Of a stretch of DNA of 11,644 nucleotides, positions 1 to 7,057 are shown in pieces. Under the pieces are notes generated by a model, which made no database searches, was not told the DNA's origin, and saw nothing but the letters and a program-made list of their open reading frames with translations. Location: contig CP070642.1 in NCBI GenBank assembly GCA_020354105.1, forward strand, positions 788,617-800,260, in the 5' to 3' direction. Numbering within the stretch: position 1 is the stretch's first letter; every line of letters starts with the position of its first letter. The DNA comes from Chloroflexota bacterium. GTDB taxonomy: Bacteria > Chloroflexota > Dehalococcoidia > GIF9 > UBA5629. The translations under genes and the position numbers were made by a program.

Positions 1-1
1 A

Positions 2-1381
2 CCAGGAAGGGCTACACCTTCAGGTATTGCATCGGCAGCAGTAACACCTGCTGCATCGGCAAGCCCGTTTCTAGACAAAACACCTTATGCACAGCCAAAG
101 AAACGAAGCATCAAGCCAACAGAAAGTCCGTTTCTGAGAGAAATTACGAGGGCTGACAGGAGAGAGTGGGAATTCCCCTCACTGAGGCGCTTTATAAGAC
201 CAGTTCTGGCCAGTCTGCTAGTTGGTCTTGTGCTTAGCGGCCTGGTCATAGGAGGTATCTACGTCGCACGATTAATTAGCCAAGGTGTTGAACCTGGAAT
301 GCGGCCACCTAACATACCCCTTACTTCATCCAAAACCTACACACTGAGCACAAATGTGGTCCCTGCAACAGGCGGTGACATTAAGATAGTATCTCCCTCA
401 TCCAGCAACGGCATTTTTGAACACGGCAGCGAAATCACTCTGACAGCTATTCCTGGCGACTGCTACACCTTTAGCTACTGGGATGGTGCTTCAGATTCCT
501 CGGAGACTATCACCATTACCATGGATTCGAATAAAACCATCACCGCAAATTTCCGACTTAACGACACAACACCACCAGCCATCTCAGAAATCGAGTTTAG
601 CAGCTATTCGGATATAAGCGCCACTGTAACCTGGATAACCGATGAGCCTGCCACGAGTCAGATTGAATACGGAAAAACAAAAGACTACGGTGCTAGCACA
701 ACATCAGATGGTGAACTAACTACCAGCCACAAAGTCCGATTAACAGCACTAGAGCCCGGTACAACTTACTACTTAATAGTAAAATCTTCTGACAAATGCG
801 GCAACGAAATCACCGAGACAAAAATGCTGACAACCCTACGCAAAATATCCGTAGGCACCCGGGTCGGCGAACGTGCTCCTGATTTCACCCTGCCATACTA
901 CCACGATGACAATCCGGAATCACCCAATAAAAGAGGTAAGACTGAGACTCTAAGCGAATATATAGGGAGTAAGAAGATCTTGCTCAACTTCTGGAATACC
1001 TTCTGCGGAGCCTGTATAGGTGAATTTCCTCTTATCCGGGAAATTTATGAAGACGAAAAATTGGCTGATAGGAATTCGGAGTATTCAGATTTCGCCGTAA
1101 TCACTGTATGTATTGATACCAAGATTAACGAAGCGCCAGACCGTATTGATAAGCTCGAGAAAAAATATAGTGACGAAATAGACGACCGTAGTGGAACAAA
1201 AATAGGGCGTTTCACATTTCCCATATTGTTCGATGTTAAGGGTGAAACCAAGAATGATTACAACATCTGGAGCATACCCGAAACAGTTTTCATCGACTCG
1301 GACGGAATTATCAGAGAAATCAAACTTGGAAGATTCGGCAGCAAAGAGGAAATAGAAGCCATACTCAAATCACTCGACTAG
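2..1381 (+). CDS. Membrane-anchored InlB-like/Fn3/TlpA-type thioredoxin protein (5' end missing)
   Basis: The reading frame is open to the left edge, so the gene is truncated there; 459 residues are visible. A GTG at 230 is in frame but lies inside the membrane helix, so it is not the true start. Visible order: an Ala/Pro-rich then basic cytoplasmic segment (about 1-66); one transmembrane helix (about 67-89); a divergent InlB-B-repeat-like domain (about 112-186, with the typical GSEITLTAIP and TITANF strands); an Fn3-like domain (about 191-281); and an AhpC-TSA/TlpA thioredoxin fold (about 283-459). The thioredoxin part begins VGERAPDFTL, carries the dithiol C335-G-A-C338 and has a probable cis-Pro in SIPETVF. 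Family knowledge suggests thiol-disulfide exchange outside the membrane; the substrate is unknown. The active site CGAC lacks the usual WCxPC tryptophan and proline. The next gene is a paralog, in which the N-terminus carries zinc ribbons, so this protein may too. Domain calls are by eye. Confidence 0.85.
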   Translation, partial: PGRATPSGIASAAVTPAASASPFLDKTPYAQPKKRSIKPTESPFLREITRADRREWEFPSLRRFIRPVLASLLVGLVLSGLVIGGIYVARLISQGVEPGMRPPNIPLTSSKTYTLSTNVVPATGGDIKIVSPSSSNGIFEHGSEITLTAIPGDCYTFSYWDGASDSSETITITMDSNKTITANFRLNDTTPPAISEIEFSSYSDISATVTWITDEPATSQIEYGKTKDYGASTTSDGELTTSHKVRLTALEPGTTYYLIVKSSDKCGNEITETKMLTTLRKISVGTRVGERAPDFTLPYYHDDNPESPNKRGKTETLSEYIGSKKILLNFWNTFCGACIGEFPLIREIYEDEKLADRNSEYSDFAVITVCIDTKINEAPDRIDKLEKKYSDEIDDRSGTKIGRFTFPILFDVKGETKNDYNIWSIPETVFIDSDGIIREIKLGRFGSKEEIEAILKSLD

Positions 1382-1527
1382 CCGACGGGTTCTCAGTTTT
1401 CTGCATCATTCGACTATACCCACTAGTTAGACCCAAATAAACTAACACATAATGATGAGCCATTCTCTTCAAGATATTTTTACACCTTGCCAAAAGGTAA
1501 TATTCTACTTTATGTTTTAGCTAGGTG

Positions 1528-1533
1528 TATAAT
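1528..1533 (+). promoter_or_regulatory. Possible -10 box upstream of the zinc-ribbon/TlpA gene
   Basis: A perfect TATAAT lies 82 bases before the GTG start at 1615. No good -35 hexamer is present at 16-18 bases; the best (TCTACT at 1504-1509) matches TTGACA at only three positions. An imperfect inverted repeat, TTAC(AC)CTT/AAGGTAA, lies just upstream at 1480-1500 and could be an operator, but this is weak. The rest of the 233-base gap after the previous gene shows nothing else I can support. Confidence 0.35.
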
Positions 1534-1614
1534 AGATAAGGTTCTAAAAATGTCTTGCAAGGCTAAAGAAAAGGAAACGCAAAAGGCGCAAAATAATCGG
1601 AGGGTGACAATAAC

Positions 1615-3486
1615 GTGCAGCCCAGAGTAACCGTCTGTTCTATTTGCCACTCACCGATGCCTCCCGGCCAGCAAATCTGCAATAACTGTGGCACGATGCT
1701 GTGTCCTCATTGCCGCGAGCCTCTGCCCCAAAGGTCAAGGTTTTGCCCAAAATGTGGATTCCTATGCATAACAGAACAACAAGGCTCAACTATCCCATCA
1801 CCTACACCTGCCGCATCAGCAAGGCCACAAGCTATACCTACTCCAAGGGTCTCGAATGCAAAACCACAACCTTCCTCACAGCCCGCCATGGACCAGCAAT
1901 CATCCGGTGTTCCTGTCACACAACTTCGACGCAACTGTCCCAAGTGCGGTACTAGCATTGACCTTGAATTAGGGCGCTGCTCAGGCTGCGGCCTAATGTA
2001 CGGAACCAGCCAGCGGGTGATACAGCAACAGGCAGCACAAACTGCACCACCAGCAAGACCCCCGATTACACCAAGGCCACAAATTTCAATAGGCCAGCAA
2101 CCGACGGTAGCCCAAGGCATGGGTCCTCAATACAGTACCCCCAAACATAGCCCTCTTCCCCCCACCCCTGGGCAGCGCCAACATTACGGCTCGCCCGGTG
2201 CCATGCCACCAGGTGGTATGCAAATGCCAATACCCCGTGCCACACCTGCAGCCGCCAGCGCAACATCAATGAGTCAACCATCACCAGCAACGCCATATCC
2301 CTATCAAGCAGCACCAACGTTGCCCGGAGAAAGAAGGGGCCCAGATTCAGGGAAGCGGGGATTTCCAGGAATTATTAGTATCTTTTTTGTTCTAATCGTA
2401 TGCATCTTGATCGGTGGCGGTATCTACTATTTCCTCACTCAGAGAGAAACCACACCACCACCCGACATCACCACAGACTATACGCCCCCTAGCATCCAGA
2501 ACGTCTCGATTTCATCTACAACCGAAACAAGTGCTACCATCAAATGGGCAACCGACGAGCCCGCTACAAGCAAAGTTAAATATGGAATAACTGAAGAATA
2601 TGGCTCACAAACGGCAGAAGATGCAAATCTCTCCACCAGCCATAGTGTCACATTGACTGGACTGAACCCCAACACAACCTATCACTTCCAGGCAATATCC
2701 ACAGATGCCGCCGGAAATGAAGCCACAGAGGAGGGAGAACTGATAACTGCAGCCACAGCCGATGAAACCCCGCCAACCATCTCAGGAGTCAATGCTTCCA
2801 GCATTACAGAATCAAGCGCCACCATCACCTGGGCAACAGATGAAACTGCAACCAGCCAGGTAGAGTACGGAGAAACTGAAGAATACGGCTCACAAACGGC
2901 AGAAGATACAACGCTTTCCACCAGCCACAGCGTCACATTGACCGGGCTTAATGAGGGTACAACCTATTACTACCGGGCAATTTCAAAAGACTCCAGCGGC
3001 AATGTAGCCACATCCGCCAACCAGACTTTCGAGACTACGACGGCCATCCCTGTCGGTTCTCAAGTCGGTGACCGCGCCCCTGACTTCACCGTGCAAGATC
3101 TCGCTGGCCAGGATGTAGATGTAAAGTTGAGCGATTATCAGGGCAAGATCGTGATGATTAACTTCTGGGCCGTCTGGTGCAACCCCTGCCTGGATGAATT
3201 GCCTTACATACAGGCTGTTTCAGACAACTGGTCGAGTGAAGACCTGGCAATACTTGCTATCGCTAGTGGTGAGAATGAGACTATTGACACCGTCAACCAA
3301 TTCATCGTAGACGAAGGATATAATTTCCCCACATTCTACGATTATGAAGGACAGGCTAAAAGCCTTTACAGCATCCCACAATGGCCTACAACTTTCTTTA
3401 TCGATGCCGAAGGTATAATCAAGTATATACAAATAGGGTCTTTCGCTGACCAAGTTGAGATAGAAATCAGGCTGAATGCCCTCTAA
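1615..3486 (+). CDS. Zinc-ribbon, transmembrane, tandem Fn3, TlpA-type thioredoxin protein
   Basis: The start is GTG, preceded by GGAGGGTG at 1599-1606. The 623-residue protein begins with two adjacent zinc ribbons (Cys pairs C8/C11 with C22/C25, and C30/C33 with C44/C47), then a third (C108/C111 with C122/C125), set in a long Pro/Gln-rich linker. One transmembrane helix follows (about 252-274). Outside the membrane come two near-identical Fn3-like domains (from about 291 and 386) and a TlpA/redoxin fold (about 481-623) with the canonical active site W521-C522-N-P-C525 and a cis-Pro in WPTTFFID. The predicted topology is zinc ribbons inside and redox domain outside. The role is inferred to be a thiol-disulfide oxidoreductase acting on envelope proteins; the zinc ribbons could bind a cytoplasmic partner or nucleic acid. 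It is a full-length paralog of the gene ending at 1381. No maturation or cytochrome gene adjoins it to suggest a substrate. Confidence 0.9.
   Translation: MQPRVTVCSICHSPMPPGQQICNNCGTMLCPHCREPLPQRSRFCPKCGFLCITEQQGSTIPSPTPAASARPQAIPTPRVSNAKPQPSSQPAMDQQSSGVPVTQLRRNCPKCGTSIDLELGRCSGCGLMYGTSQRVIQQQAAQTAPPARPPITPRPQISIGQQPTVAQGMGPQYSTPKHSPLPPTPGQRQHYGSPGAMPPGGMQMPIPRATPAAASATSMSQPSPATPYPYQAAPTLPGERRGPDSGKRGFPGIISIFFVLIVCILIGGGIYYFLTQRETTPPPDITTDYTPPSIQNVSISSTTETSATIKWATDEPATSKVKYGITEEYGSQTAEDANLSTSHSVTLTGLNPNTTYHFQAISTDAAGNEATEEGELITAATADETPPTISGVNASSITESSATITWATDETATSQVEYGETEEYGSQTAEDTTLSTSHSVTLTGLNEGTTYYYRAISKDSSGNVATSANQTFETTTAIPVGSQVGDRAPDFTVQDLAGQDVDVKLSDYQGKIVMINFWAVWCNPCLDELPYIQAVSDNWSSEDLAILAIASGENETIDTVNQFIVDEGYNFPTFYDYEGQAKSLYSIPQWPTTFFIDAEGIIKYIQIGSFADQVEIEIRLNAL
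2485..3054 (+). repeat. Tandem intragenic duplication encoding two Fn3-like domains
   Basis: Two successive 285-base units (2485-2769 and 2770-3054) encode 95-residue Fn3-like domains. The best-conserved part, 2590-2622 against 2875-2907, differs at only one base in 33, and both copies read EEYGSQTAED followed by a shared STSHSVTLTGLN. The spacing is exactly 95 codons, indicating an in-frame tandem duplication. The single Fn3 domain of the upstream paralog aligns with both but is more divergent. Confidence 0.85.
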
Positions 3487-3604
3487 TCGCCATCCTCTTC
3501 ATTAAAAATTAAAACAGAAACTGTGTGCTAGGCTACATTTTAAGAGCGCCTCTGAAAAGGAAAAACCTCAGTGGCTTCACCTCTTCAGAATGAAAAAATC
3601 AAGG

Positions 3605-3633
3605 TTGCCAAATACAATCCATTTTCCTATACT
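3605..3633 (+). promoter_or_regulatory. Sigma70-type promoter of tRNA-Ser
   Basis: TTGCCA (3605-3610) and TATACT (3628-3633) are separated by 17 bases, and the predicted transcription start near 3640 is about five bases before the tRNA at 3645. Hexamers, spacing and position all fit. This implies the tRNA is transcribed independently of the upstream gene. The remainder of the 3487-3604 gap is AT-rich; a weak hairpin (CTGAAAAGG/CCTCTTCAG, 3552-3588) is too poor to call a terminator. Confidence 0.7.
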
Positions 3634-3644
3634 AGGATGGTTTT

Positions 3645-3732
3645 GGAGGGGTGGCCGAGTGGACTATGGCGACGGTCTTGAAAACCGTTTTCGCGAAAGC
3701 GAACGTGGGTTCGAATCCCACCCCCTCCGCCA
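3645..3732 (+). tRNA. tRNA-Ser (anticodon UGA)
   Basis: An 88-base class II tRNA. The acceptor stem is GGAGGGG (3645-3651) with CCCCTCC (3722-3728), discriminator G3729 and an encoded CCA at 3730-3732. The anticodon stem ACGGT/ACCGT (3672-3676, 3684-3688) encloses the loop CTTGAAA, giving anticodon TGA at 3679-3681, which reads UCA and related serine codons. A long variable arm forms the hairpin TTCGC-GAAA-GCGAA, as expected for tRNA-Ser. The T arm is GTGGG-TTCGAAT-CCCAC. Confidence 0.97.
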
Positions 3733-3746
3733 GTTAATTAAACGTG

Positions 3747-3781
3747 TCGGCTAACGACTCAGCCACCGGCTTGTTAGCCGA
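3747..3781. other. Nested inverted repeat just after tRNA-Ser
   Basis: A perfect nine-base stem, TCGGCTAAC (3747-3755) with GTTAGCCGA (3773-3781), encloses a second stem AGCC (3761-3764) with GGCT (3768-3771). It lies 15 bases after the tRNA CCA end. It could end transcription of the tRNA or aid 3' processing, but there is no T-run after it, so it is not a standard intrinsic terminator. It ends 40 bases before the next coding start. Confidence 0.6.
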
Positions 3782-3821
3782 TTCAGAAAATGCTTGCATC
3801 ATACCTCTTTGAGGATTAACA

Positions 3822-4229
3822 TTGAAACATCGGGGGGAAATTGTGGTTAGACAAGACAAAAATTTAATTGCTTACTGCGGTCTTAATTGTGCCGAATGCT
3901 TTAGCTACAAAATGACCGTCTCAGAAGATGCTAAAAACTTAAGGAGAGAACTGCGAGCGGCAAAGCTAAAGAATTCCTGGAAAGAAATACCATTTTTAGG
4001 CGAGTATGAACCATTTAAGAAATCCCTCGATGGACTAGCTATGCTTCGTTGTCCAAAAGGCTGCCGTGGAGGTGGCGGCAACCCCTGGTGTAAAATTAGA
4101 AAATGCTGTCAAAAGAAGGGTTTTTGGTCTTGTGCCGATTGTAACTTGACGGAAAGTTGCGAGAAGCTGGCAGTGATTTCTATAGGATACAAAAACAGGA
4201 ATTTAAAGATATTAAAAGAGCTAAAATGA
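3822..4229 (+). CDS. Small cysteine-rich DUF3795-like protein
   Basis: The protein has 135 residues from TTG at 3822, which has GAGGA at 3811-3815 as a well-placed ribosome site. A GTG at 3843, preceded by a run of G (3832-3837), would give a protein seven residues shorter; the conserved part begins after both. The motif YCGLNCAEC (C19, C23, C26) is the hallmark of the DUF3795 family. Further cysteines sit at 77, 81, 90, 95, 96, 104, 107 and 113, arranged as several CxxxC and CxxC pairs. This suggests a metal site, zinc or an iron-sulfur cluster. There is no signal peptide or membrane segment, so it is probably cytoplasmic. The family has no established function that I know of. It stands alone between the tRNA and sucC, with about 90 AT-rich bases on each side. 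Confidence 0.85.
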   Translation: MKHRGEIVVRQDKNLIAYCGLNCAECFSYKMTVSEDAKNLRRELRAAKLKNSWKEIPFLGEYEPFKKSLDGLAMLRCPKGCRGGGGNPWCKIRKCCQKKGFWSCADCNLTESCEKLAVISIGYKNRNLKILKELK

Positions 4230-4320
4230 ATTTAATTAAATTAAACAATCTATCACCGCAACCTTAACTTAATCTCTGCAATCTAAATAAATCATAGTAA
4301 TCATACAAGGAGATAGCTGG

Positions 4321-5493
4321 TTGAAAATCCATGAATACCAGGCAAAGGCGCTGCTGTCCGAATTCGGCATCCCCGTACCCCAAGGAACTGTAGCCACCAC
4401 ATCAGCTGAAGCTAAAAAGATAGCTGCCGAGCTCGGCGGCAAGGTAGCCATCAAAGCTCAGGTTTATGCCGGCGGCAGAGGTAAAGCCGGTGGTATAAAG
4501 GTGGCCAACACTCCTGATGAAGCAAAGAAGCTGGCAGGGCAGATACTGGGCACCAGGCTGGTAACACATCAAACCACGCCAGAAGGGGTGCCGGTAAGCA
4601 AAGCCCTCGTAGAGCAGGCTATCAACGTAGAACGCGAGCTTTATCTAAGTATTATCGTGGCTACCACCAACCGAATGCCGGTAATGATGGCAAGCGAGGC
4701 CGGCGGCATGGACATCGAAGAGGTCGCCAGAGTAAGCCCGGAGAAAATCCTGCTGGAATACATCGATCCGGCAGCTGGCTTTCAAGCCTTCCAGGGACGC
4801 AAGCTGGCTTACAGGATGAACCTAAGCCTAGTGCAGGTGGAACAAGCCACCAGCCTGATGAAAAACCTGTACAAACTTTTTCAAGACAAAGACTGCTCCC
4901 TAGCCGAAATTAACCCTCTGGTCATTACTACTGATGGCGAATTACTGGCCCTCGATGCCAAGCTGAACTTCGACGACAGTGCTCTTTTCCGTCACAGCGA
5001 TATCGAGCAACTCCATGACGTGGAACAGGAGGACCCACTTGAAGCCAGAGCTAACGAGCTGGGAATCAAGAATTATATCAAGATGGACGGCAATATCGGC
5101 TGTCTGGTCAACGGAGCTGGACTGGCCATGGCAGTCATGGACCTTATCACTCAGGCAGGCGGTAGACCAGCTAACTTCCTGGATATCGGAACCGTTAACG
5201 ACGTCAACCGTGTAGTCAACGCCTTCAAGGTTTTTACTACCGACCCCGACGTGAAGGCAATTCTAGTCAATATATTTGGCGGCTTGGCTAAAGTGGACAT
5301 AATCGCCCAGGGTATAGTTGAAGCTCATAAACAAATAGATATTCATCTCCCTATGGTTGTCAGGCTGGCTGGGACAAATGTCGATGAAGGAAAGCACATA
5401 CTGGCTGAATCCGGGATTGAATTTATTGAGGCAACAGATTTCTATGATGCCGCCCGCAAGGCAGTACAAGCCGCTAAAGGAGAGGGAAATTGA
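4321..5493 (+). CDS. sucC: Succinate-CoA ligase (ADP-forming) subunit beta
   Basis: The start is TTG at 4321 with AAGGAGA at 4307-4313; the first residues KIHEYQAK match the usual family start. The length of 390 residues is normal. SucC is the ATP-grasp subunit that binds nucleotide and, with SucD, interconverts succinyl-CoA and succinate with ADP/ATP and phosphate. Visible family features are AGGRGKAGG near residue 55, the metal-binding stretch CSLAEINPLV, KLNFDDSALFRHSDI, and the C-terminal phosphate/substrate loop VNIFGG. One segment is odd: where homologs read FLDxGGGA, this protein reads FLDIG then TVND (G290-D294), losing two glycines with no length change. The ligase could thus use another acid, such as malate or a branched acyl acid, but that is inference. 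It overlaps sucD by three bases. A promoter in 4230-4320 is not obvious; TTAACT at 4264 followed by AT-rich sequence is only a weak candidate. Confidence 0.93.
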   Translation: MKIHEYQAKALLSEFGIPVPQGTVATTSAEAKKIAAELGGKVAIKAQVYAGGRGKAGGIKVANTPDEAKKLAGQILGTRLVTHQTTPEGVPVSKALVEQAINVERELYLSIIVATTNRMPVMMASEAGGMDIEEVARVSPEKILLEYIDPAAGFQAFQGRKLAYRMNLSLVQVEQATSLMKNLYKLFQDKDCSLAEINPLVITTDGELLALDAKLNFDDSALFRHSDIEQLHDVEQEDPLEARANELGIKNYIKMDGNIGCLVNGAGLAMAVMDLITQAGGRPANFLDIGTVNDVNRVVNAFKVFTTDPDVKAILVNIFGGLAKVDIIAQGIVEAHKQIDIHLPMVVRLAGTNVDEGKHILAESGIEFIEATDFYDAARKAVQAAKGEGN

Positions 5494-6368
5494 GCATCCT
5501 GATTGATGATAAAACTCGTTTGCTGGTTCAGGGAATTACCGGCAATGAGGGCAGCTTTCATACCCAGCGGTGTATCGAATGCGGCACCAGAGTTGTCGCT
5601 GGCATAACACCAGGAAAGGGCGGCAGTGAAATATTAGGTTTACCCATCTTCAACACAGTGGCAGGAGCAATAGAGAAAACCAGAGCCAATGCCAGCATAA
5701 TCTTTGTGCCGGCGGCCTTCGCCGCTGATGCCATTATGGAGGCTGCCGATGCTGGTATCCCACTGGTCGTGTGCATAACCGAAGGCATTCCGGTCTCAGA
5801 CATGGTTGTGGTACATAACTATCTCAGAGGAAAGCAAACCAGGCTTATCGGTCCAAATTGCCCCGGTTTAATCTCGCCAGGCAAGTGCAAGGTGGGTATA
5901 ATGGCTGGCGCAATTCACTTACCAGGCAATGTCGGCGTCGTCTCTCGCAGCGGCACCTTAACCTATGAAACAGTTGCCCAACTGACCAGCCTTGGCATCG
6001 GTCAATCCACCTGCATCGGCATTGGTGGTGACCCTATGCCCGGCAGCACCTTCATTGACATACTGAAATTATTCCAGGAAGATAAAGATACCAATCTAGT
6101 GGTGCTCATCGGCGAAATCGGTGGCACTGCGGAGCAGGAGGCTGCCAATTTCATTAAGGAAAAGATGACCAAGCCGGTGGTTGCTTTCGTGGCTGGAGCT
6201 ACAGCCCCACCCGGCAGAAGAATGGGTCACGCCGGAGCTATCATAAGCGGCAGCTCAGGCACAGCCCAGGATAAAATATCAGCCCTGGCCACTGCTGGAG
6301 CCATCATAGCTCCAAGCCCAGCTGAAATCGGAACCACCGCAAAAAAGGTGCTAGGGACACTTTCATGA
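5490..6368 (+). CDS. sucD: Succinate-CoA ligase (ADP-forming) subunit alpha
   Basis: The start TTG at 5490 overlaps the sucC stop (TTGA), with AAGGAGAGG at 5477-5485 as ribosome site, so the two subunits are translationally coupled. The protein has 292 residues, normal for the family. The N-terminal Rossmann CoA-binding domain has QGITGNEGSFH and GITPGKGG; the central part has GPNCPGLISPG and VSRSGTLTYE; the ligase domain has IGGDPMPG, GEIGGTAEQEAA and RMGHAGAI. The catalytic histidine that is phosphorylated during turnover is H247 in that last motif. Unlike its partner, this subunit shows no departure from the expected motifs. Its stop overlaps the next start as ATGA. Confidence 0.95.
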   Translation: MSILIDDKTRLLVQGITGNEGSFHTQRCIECGTRVVAGITPGKGGSEILGLPIFNTVAGAIEKTRANASIIFVPAAFAADAIMEAADAGIPLVVCITEGIPVSDMVVVHNYLRGKQTRLIGPNCPGLISPGKCKVGIMAGAIHLPGNVGVVSRSGTLTYETVAQLTSLGIGQSTCIGIGGDPMPGSTFIDILKLFQEDKDTNLVVLIGEIGGTAEQEAANFIKEKMTKPVVAFVAGATAPPGRRMGHAGAIISGSSGTAQDKISALATAGAIIAPSPAEIGTTAKKVLGTLS

Positions 6369-7039
6369 ACGATATAGAAAAGTATCTCAGACCTTCCCTA
6401 ACAATTGACAGCGATAACGAGTCCATAAGACAAAAGTCTGTAGATTTAACCGCAGATAAAGAAACGACCGAAGACAAAGCCAAAAGCCTTTTCTACTGGG
6501 TTAGAGATGATATTAAATACGACCCACTGGTGCCACTGGAAGTTTTCGAGGACTATCGAGCAAGCAAGACATTAAAAAGAGGTGAGGGTTTTTGCGTGGA
6601 AAAAGCAGCTGTTCTGGCTGCATTGGCTCGCGCCGTTGGCATCCCCGCCCGCCTACACTTCGCCGACATTCGAAACTATCTTGTCTCCGAGAGATTACGC
6701 GAGGTCATGGGAACAAATCTGTTCAGTTACCACGGCTACACTGAACTATACATCGGAGGGAAATGGATTAAGGCCACACCCGCTTTCGACTTAAAAATGT
6801 GCCAGGCCAACAGAATCATTCCGGTGGACTTCGATGGTAAAAACGACGCCATATTCCACTCTCACAACCTGGATGACAAATTGCACATCGAATATGTCGC
6901 AGACCACGGATGCCGTGTGGATGTCCCGGTAGACGAGATAATCGCTGCCTGGAATAAACACTACGGGATAGCAGCCCAGGAACGGCTGAATCGCTTTATC
7001 GAGACAGAAAAGAGCAAAAATCACAGACAACAAAATTGA
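6365..7039 (+). CDS. Transglutaminase-like cysteine protease-fold protein
   Basis: The start ATG at 6365 overlaps the sucD stop (ATGA). The 224-residue protein has a transglutaminase-like core: WVRDDIKYD (about 45-53), GFCVEKAAVLAALARAVGIPAR (about 75-96, here split as GFCVEKAA and RAVGIPAR) with nucleophile C77, and YHGYTELYI with H123. The third residue is less clear. In many members it is the Asp of a VDP motif, but here that place reads KATP (136-139) and the nearest acid is D142 in PAFD. No signal peptide or membrane helix is seen, so it is probably cytoplasmic. Members of this fold include peptidases, amidases and acyl transferases, so the substrate cannot be named. Its place between sucCD and the pab genes is not explained by any pathway I know. 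Confidence 0.85.
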   Translation: MNDIEKYLRPSLTIDSDNESIRQKSVDLTADKETTEDKAKSLFYWVRDDIKYDPLVPLEVFEDYRASKTLKRGEGFCVEKAAVLAALARAVGIPARLHFADIRNYLVSERLREVMGTNLFSYHGYTELYIGGKWIKATPAFDLKMCQANRIIPVDFDGKNDAIFHSHNLDDKLHIEYVADHGCRVDVPVDEIIAAWNKHYGIAAQERLNRFIETEKSKNHRQQN

Positions 7040-7057
7040 CTCCAAGAGTTCAAGGAA

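Noticed and set aside
230..1381. GTG at 230 as the start of the first gene
   Set aside because: The frame stays open to the left edge and the GTG falls in the middle of the membrane helix; the upstream Ala/Pro-rich part resembles the paralog's linker.
1707..2120. Minus-strand open frame of 137 codons opposite the zinc-ribbon gene
   Set aside because: It lies opposite a Pro/Gln/Ala-rich stretch whose codon bias removes stops on the other strand; no ribosome site or recognisable domain.
2485..3054. Regular DNA repeats as a CRISPR or minisatellite
   Set aside because: The period is 285 bases, in frame, and encodes Fn3-like domains; there are no short repeats with unique spacers.
3552..3588. 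Intrinsic terminator after the zinc-ribbon gene
   Set aside because: The stem has a mismatch, a 19-base loop, low GC and no T-run.
3645..3781. tRNA-Ser as an integration (att) site with a mobile island downstream
   Set aside because: No integrase, no direct repeat of the tRNA 3' end in the window, and the downstream genes are housekeeping.
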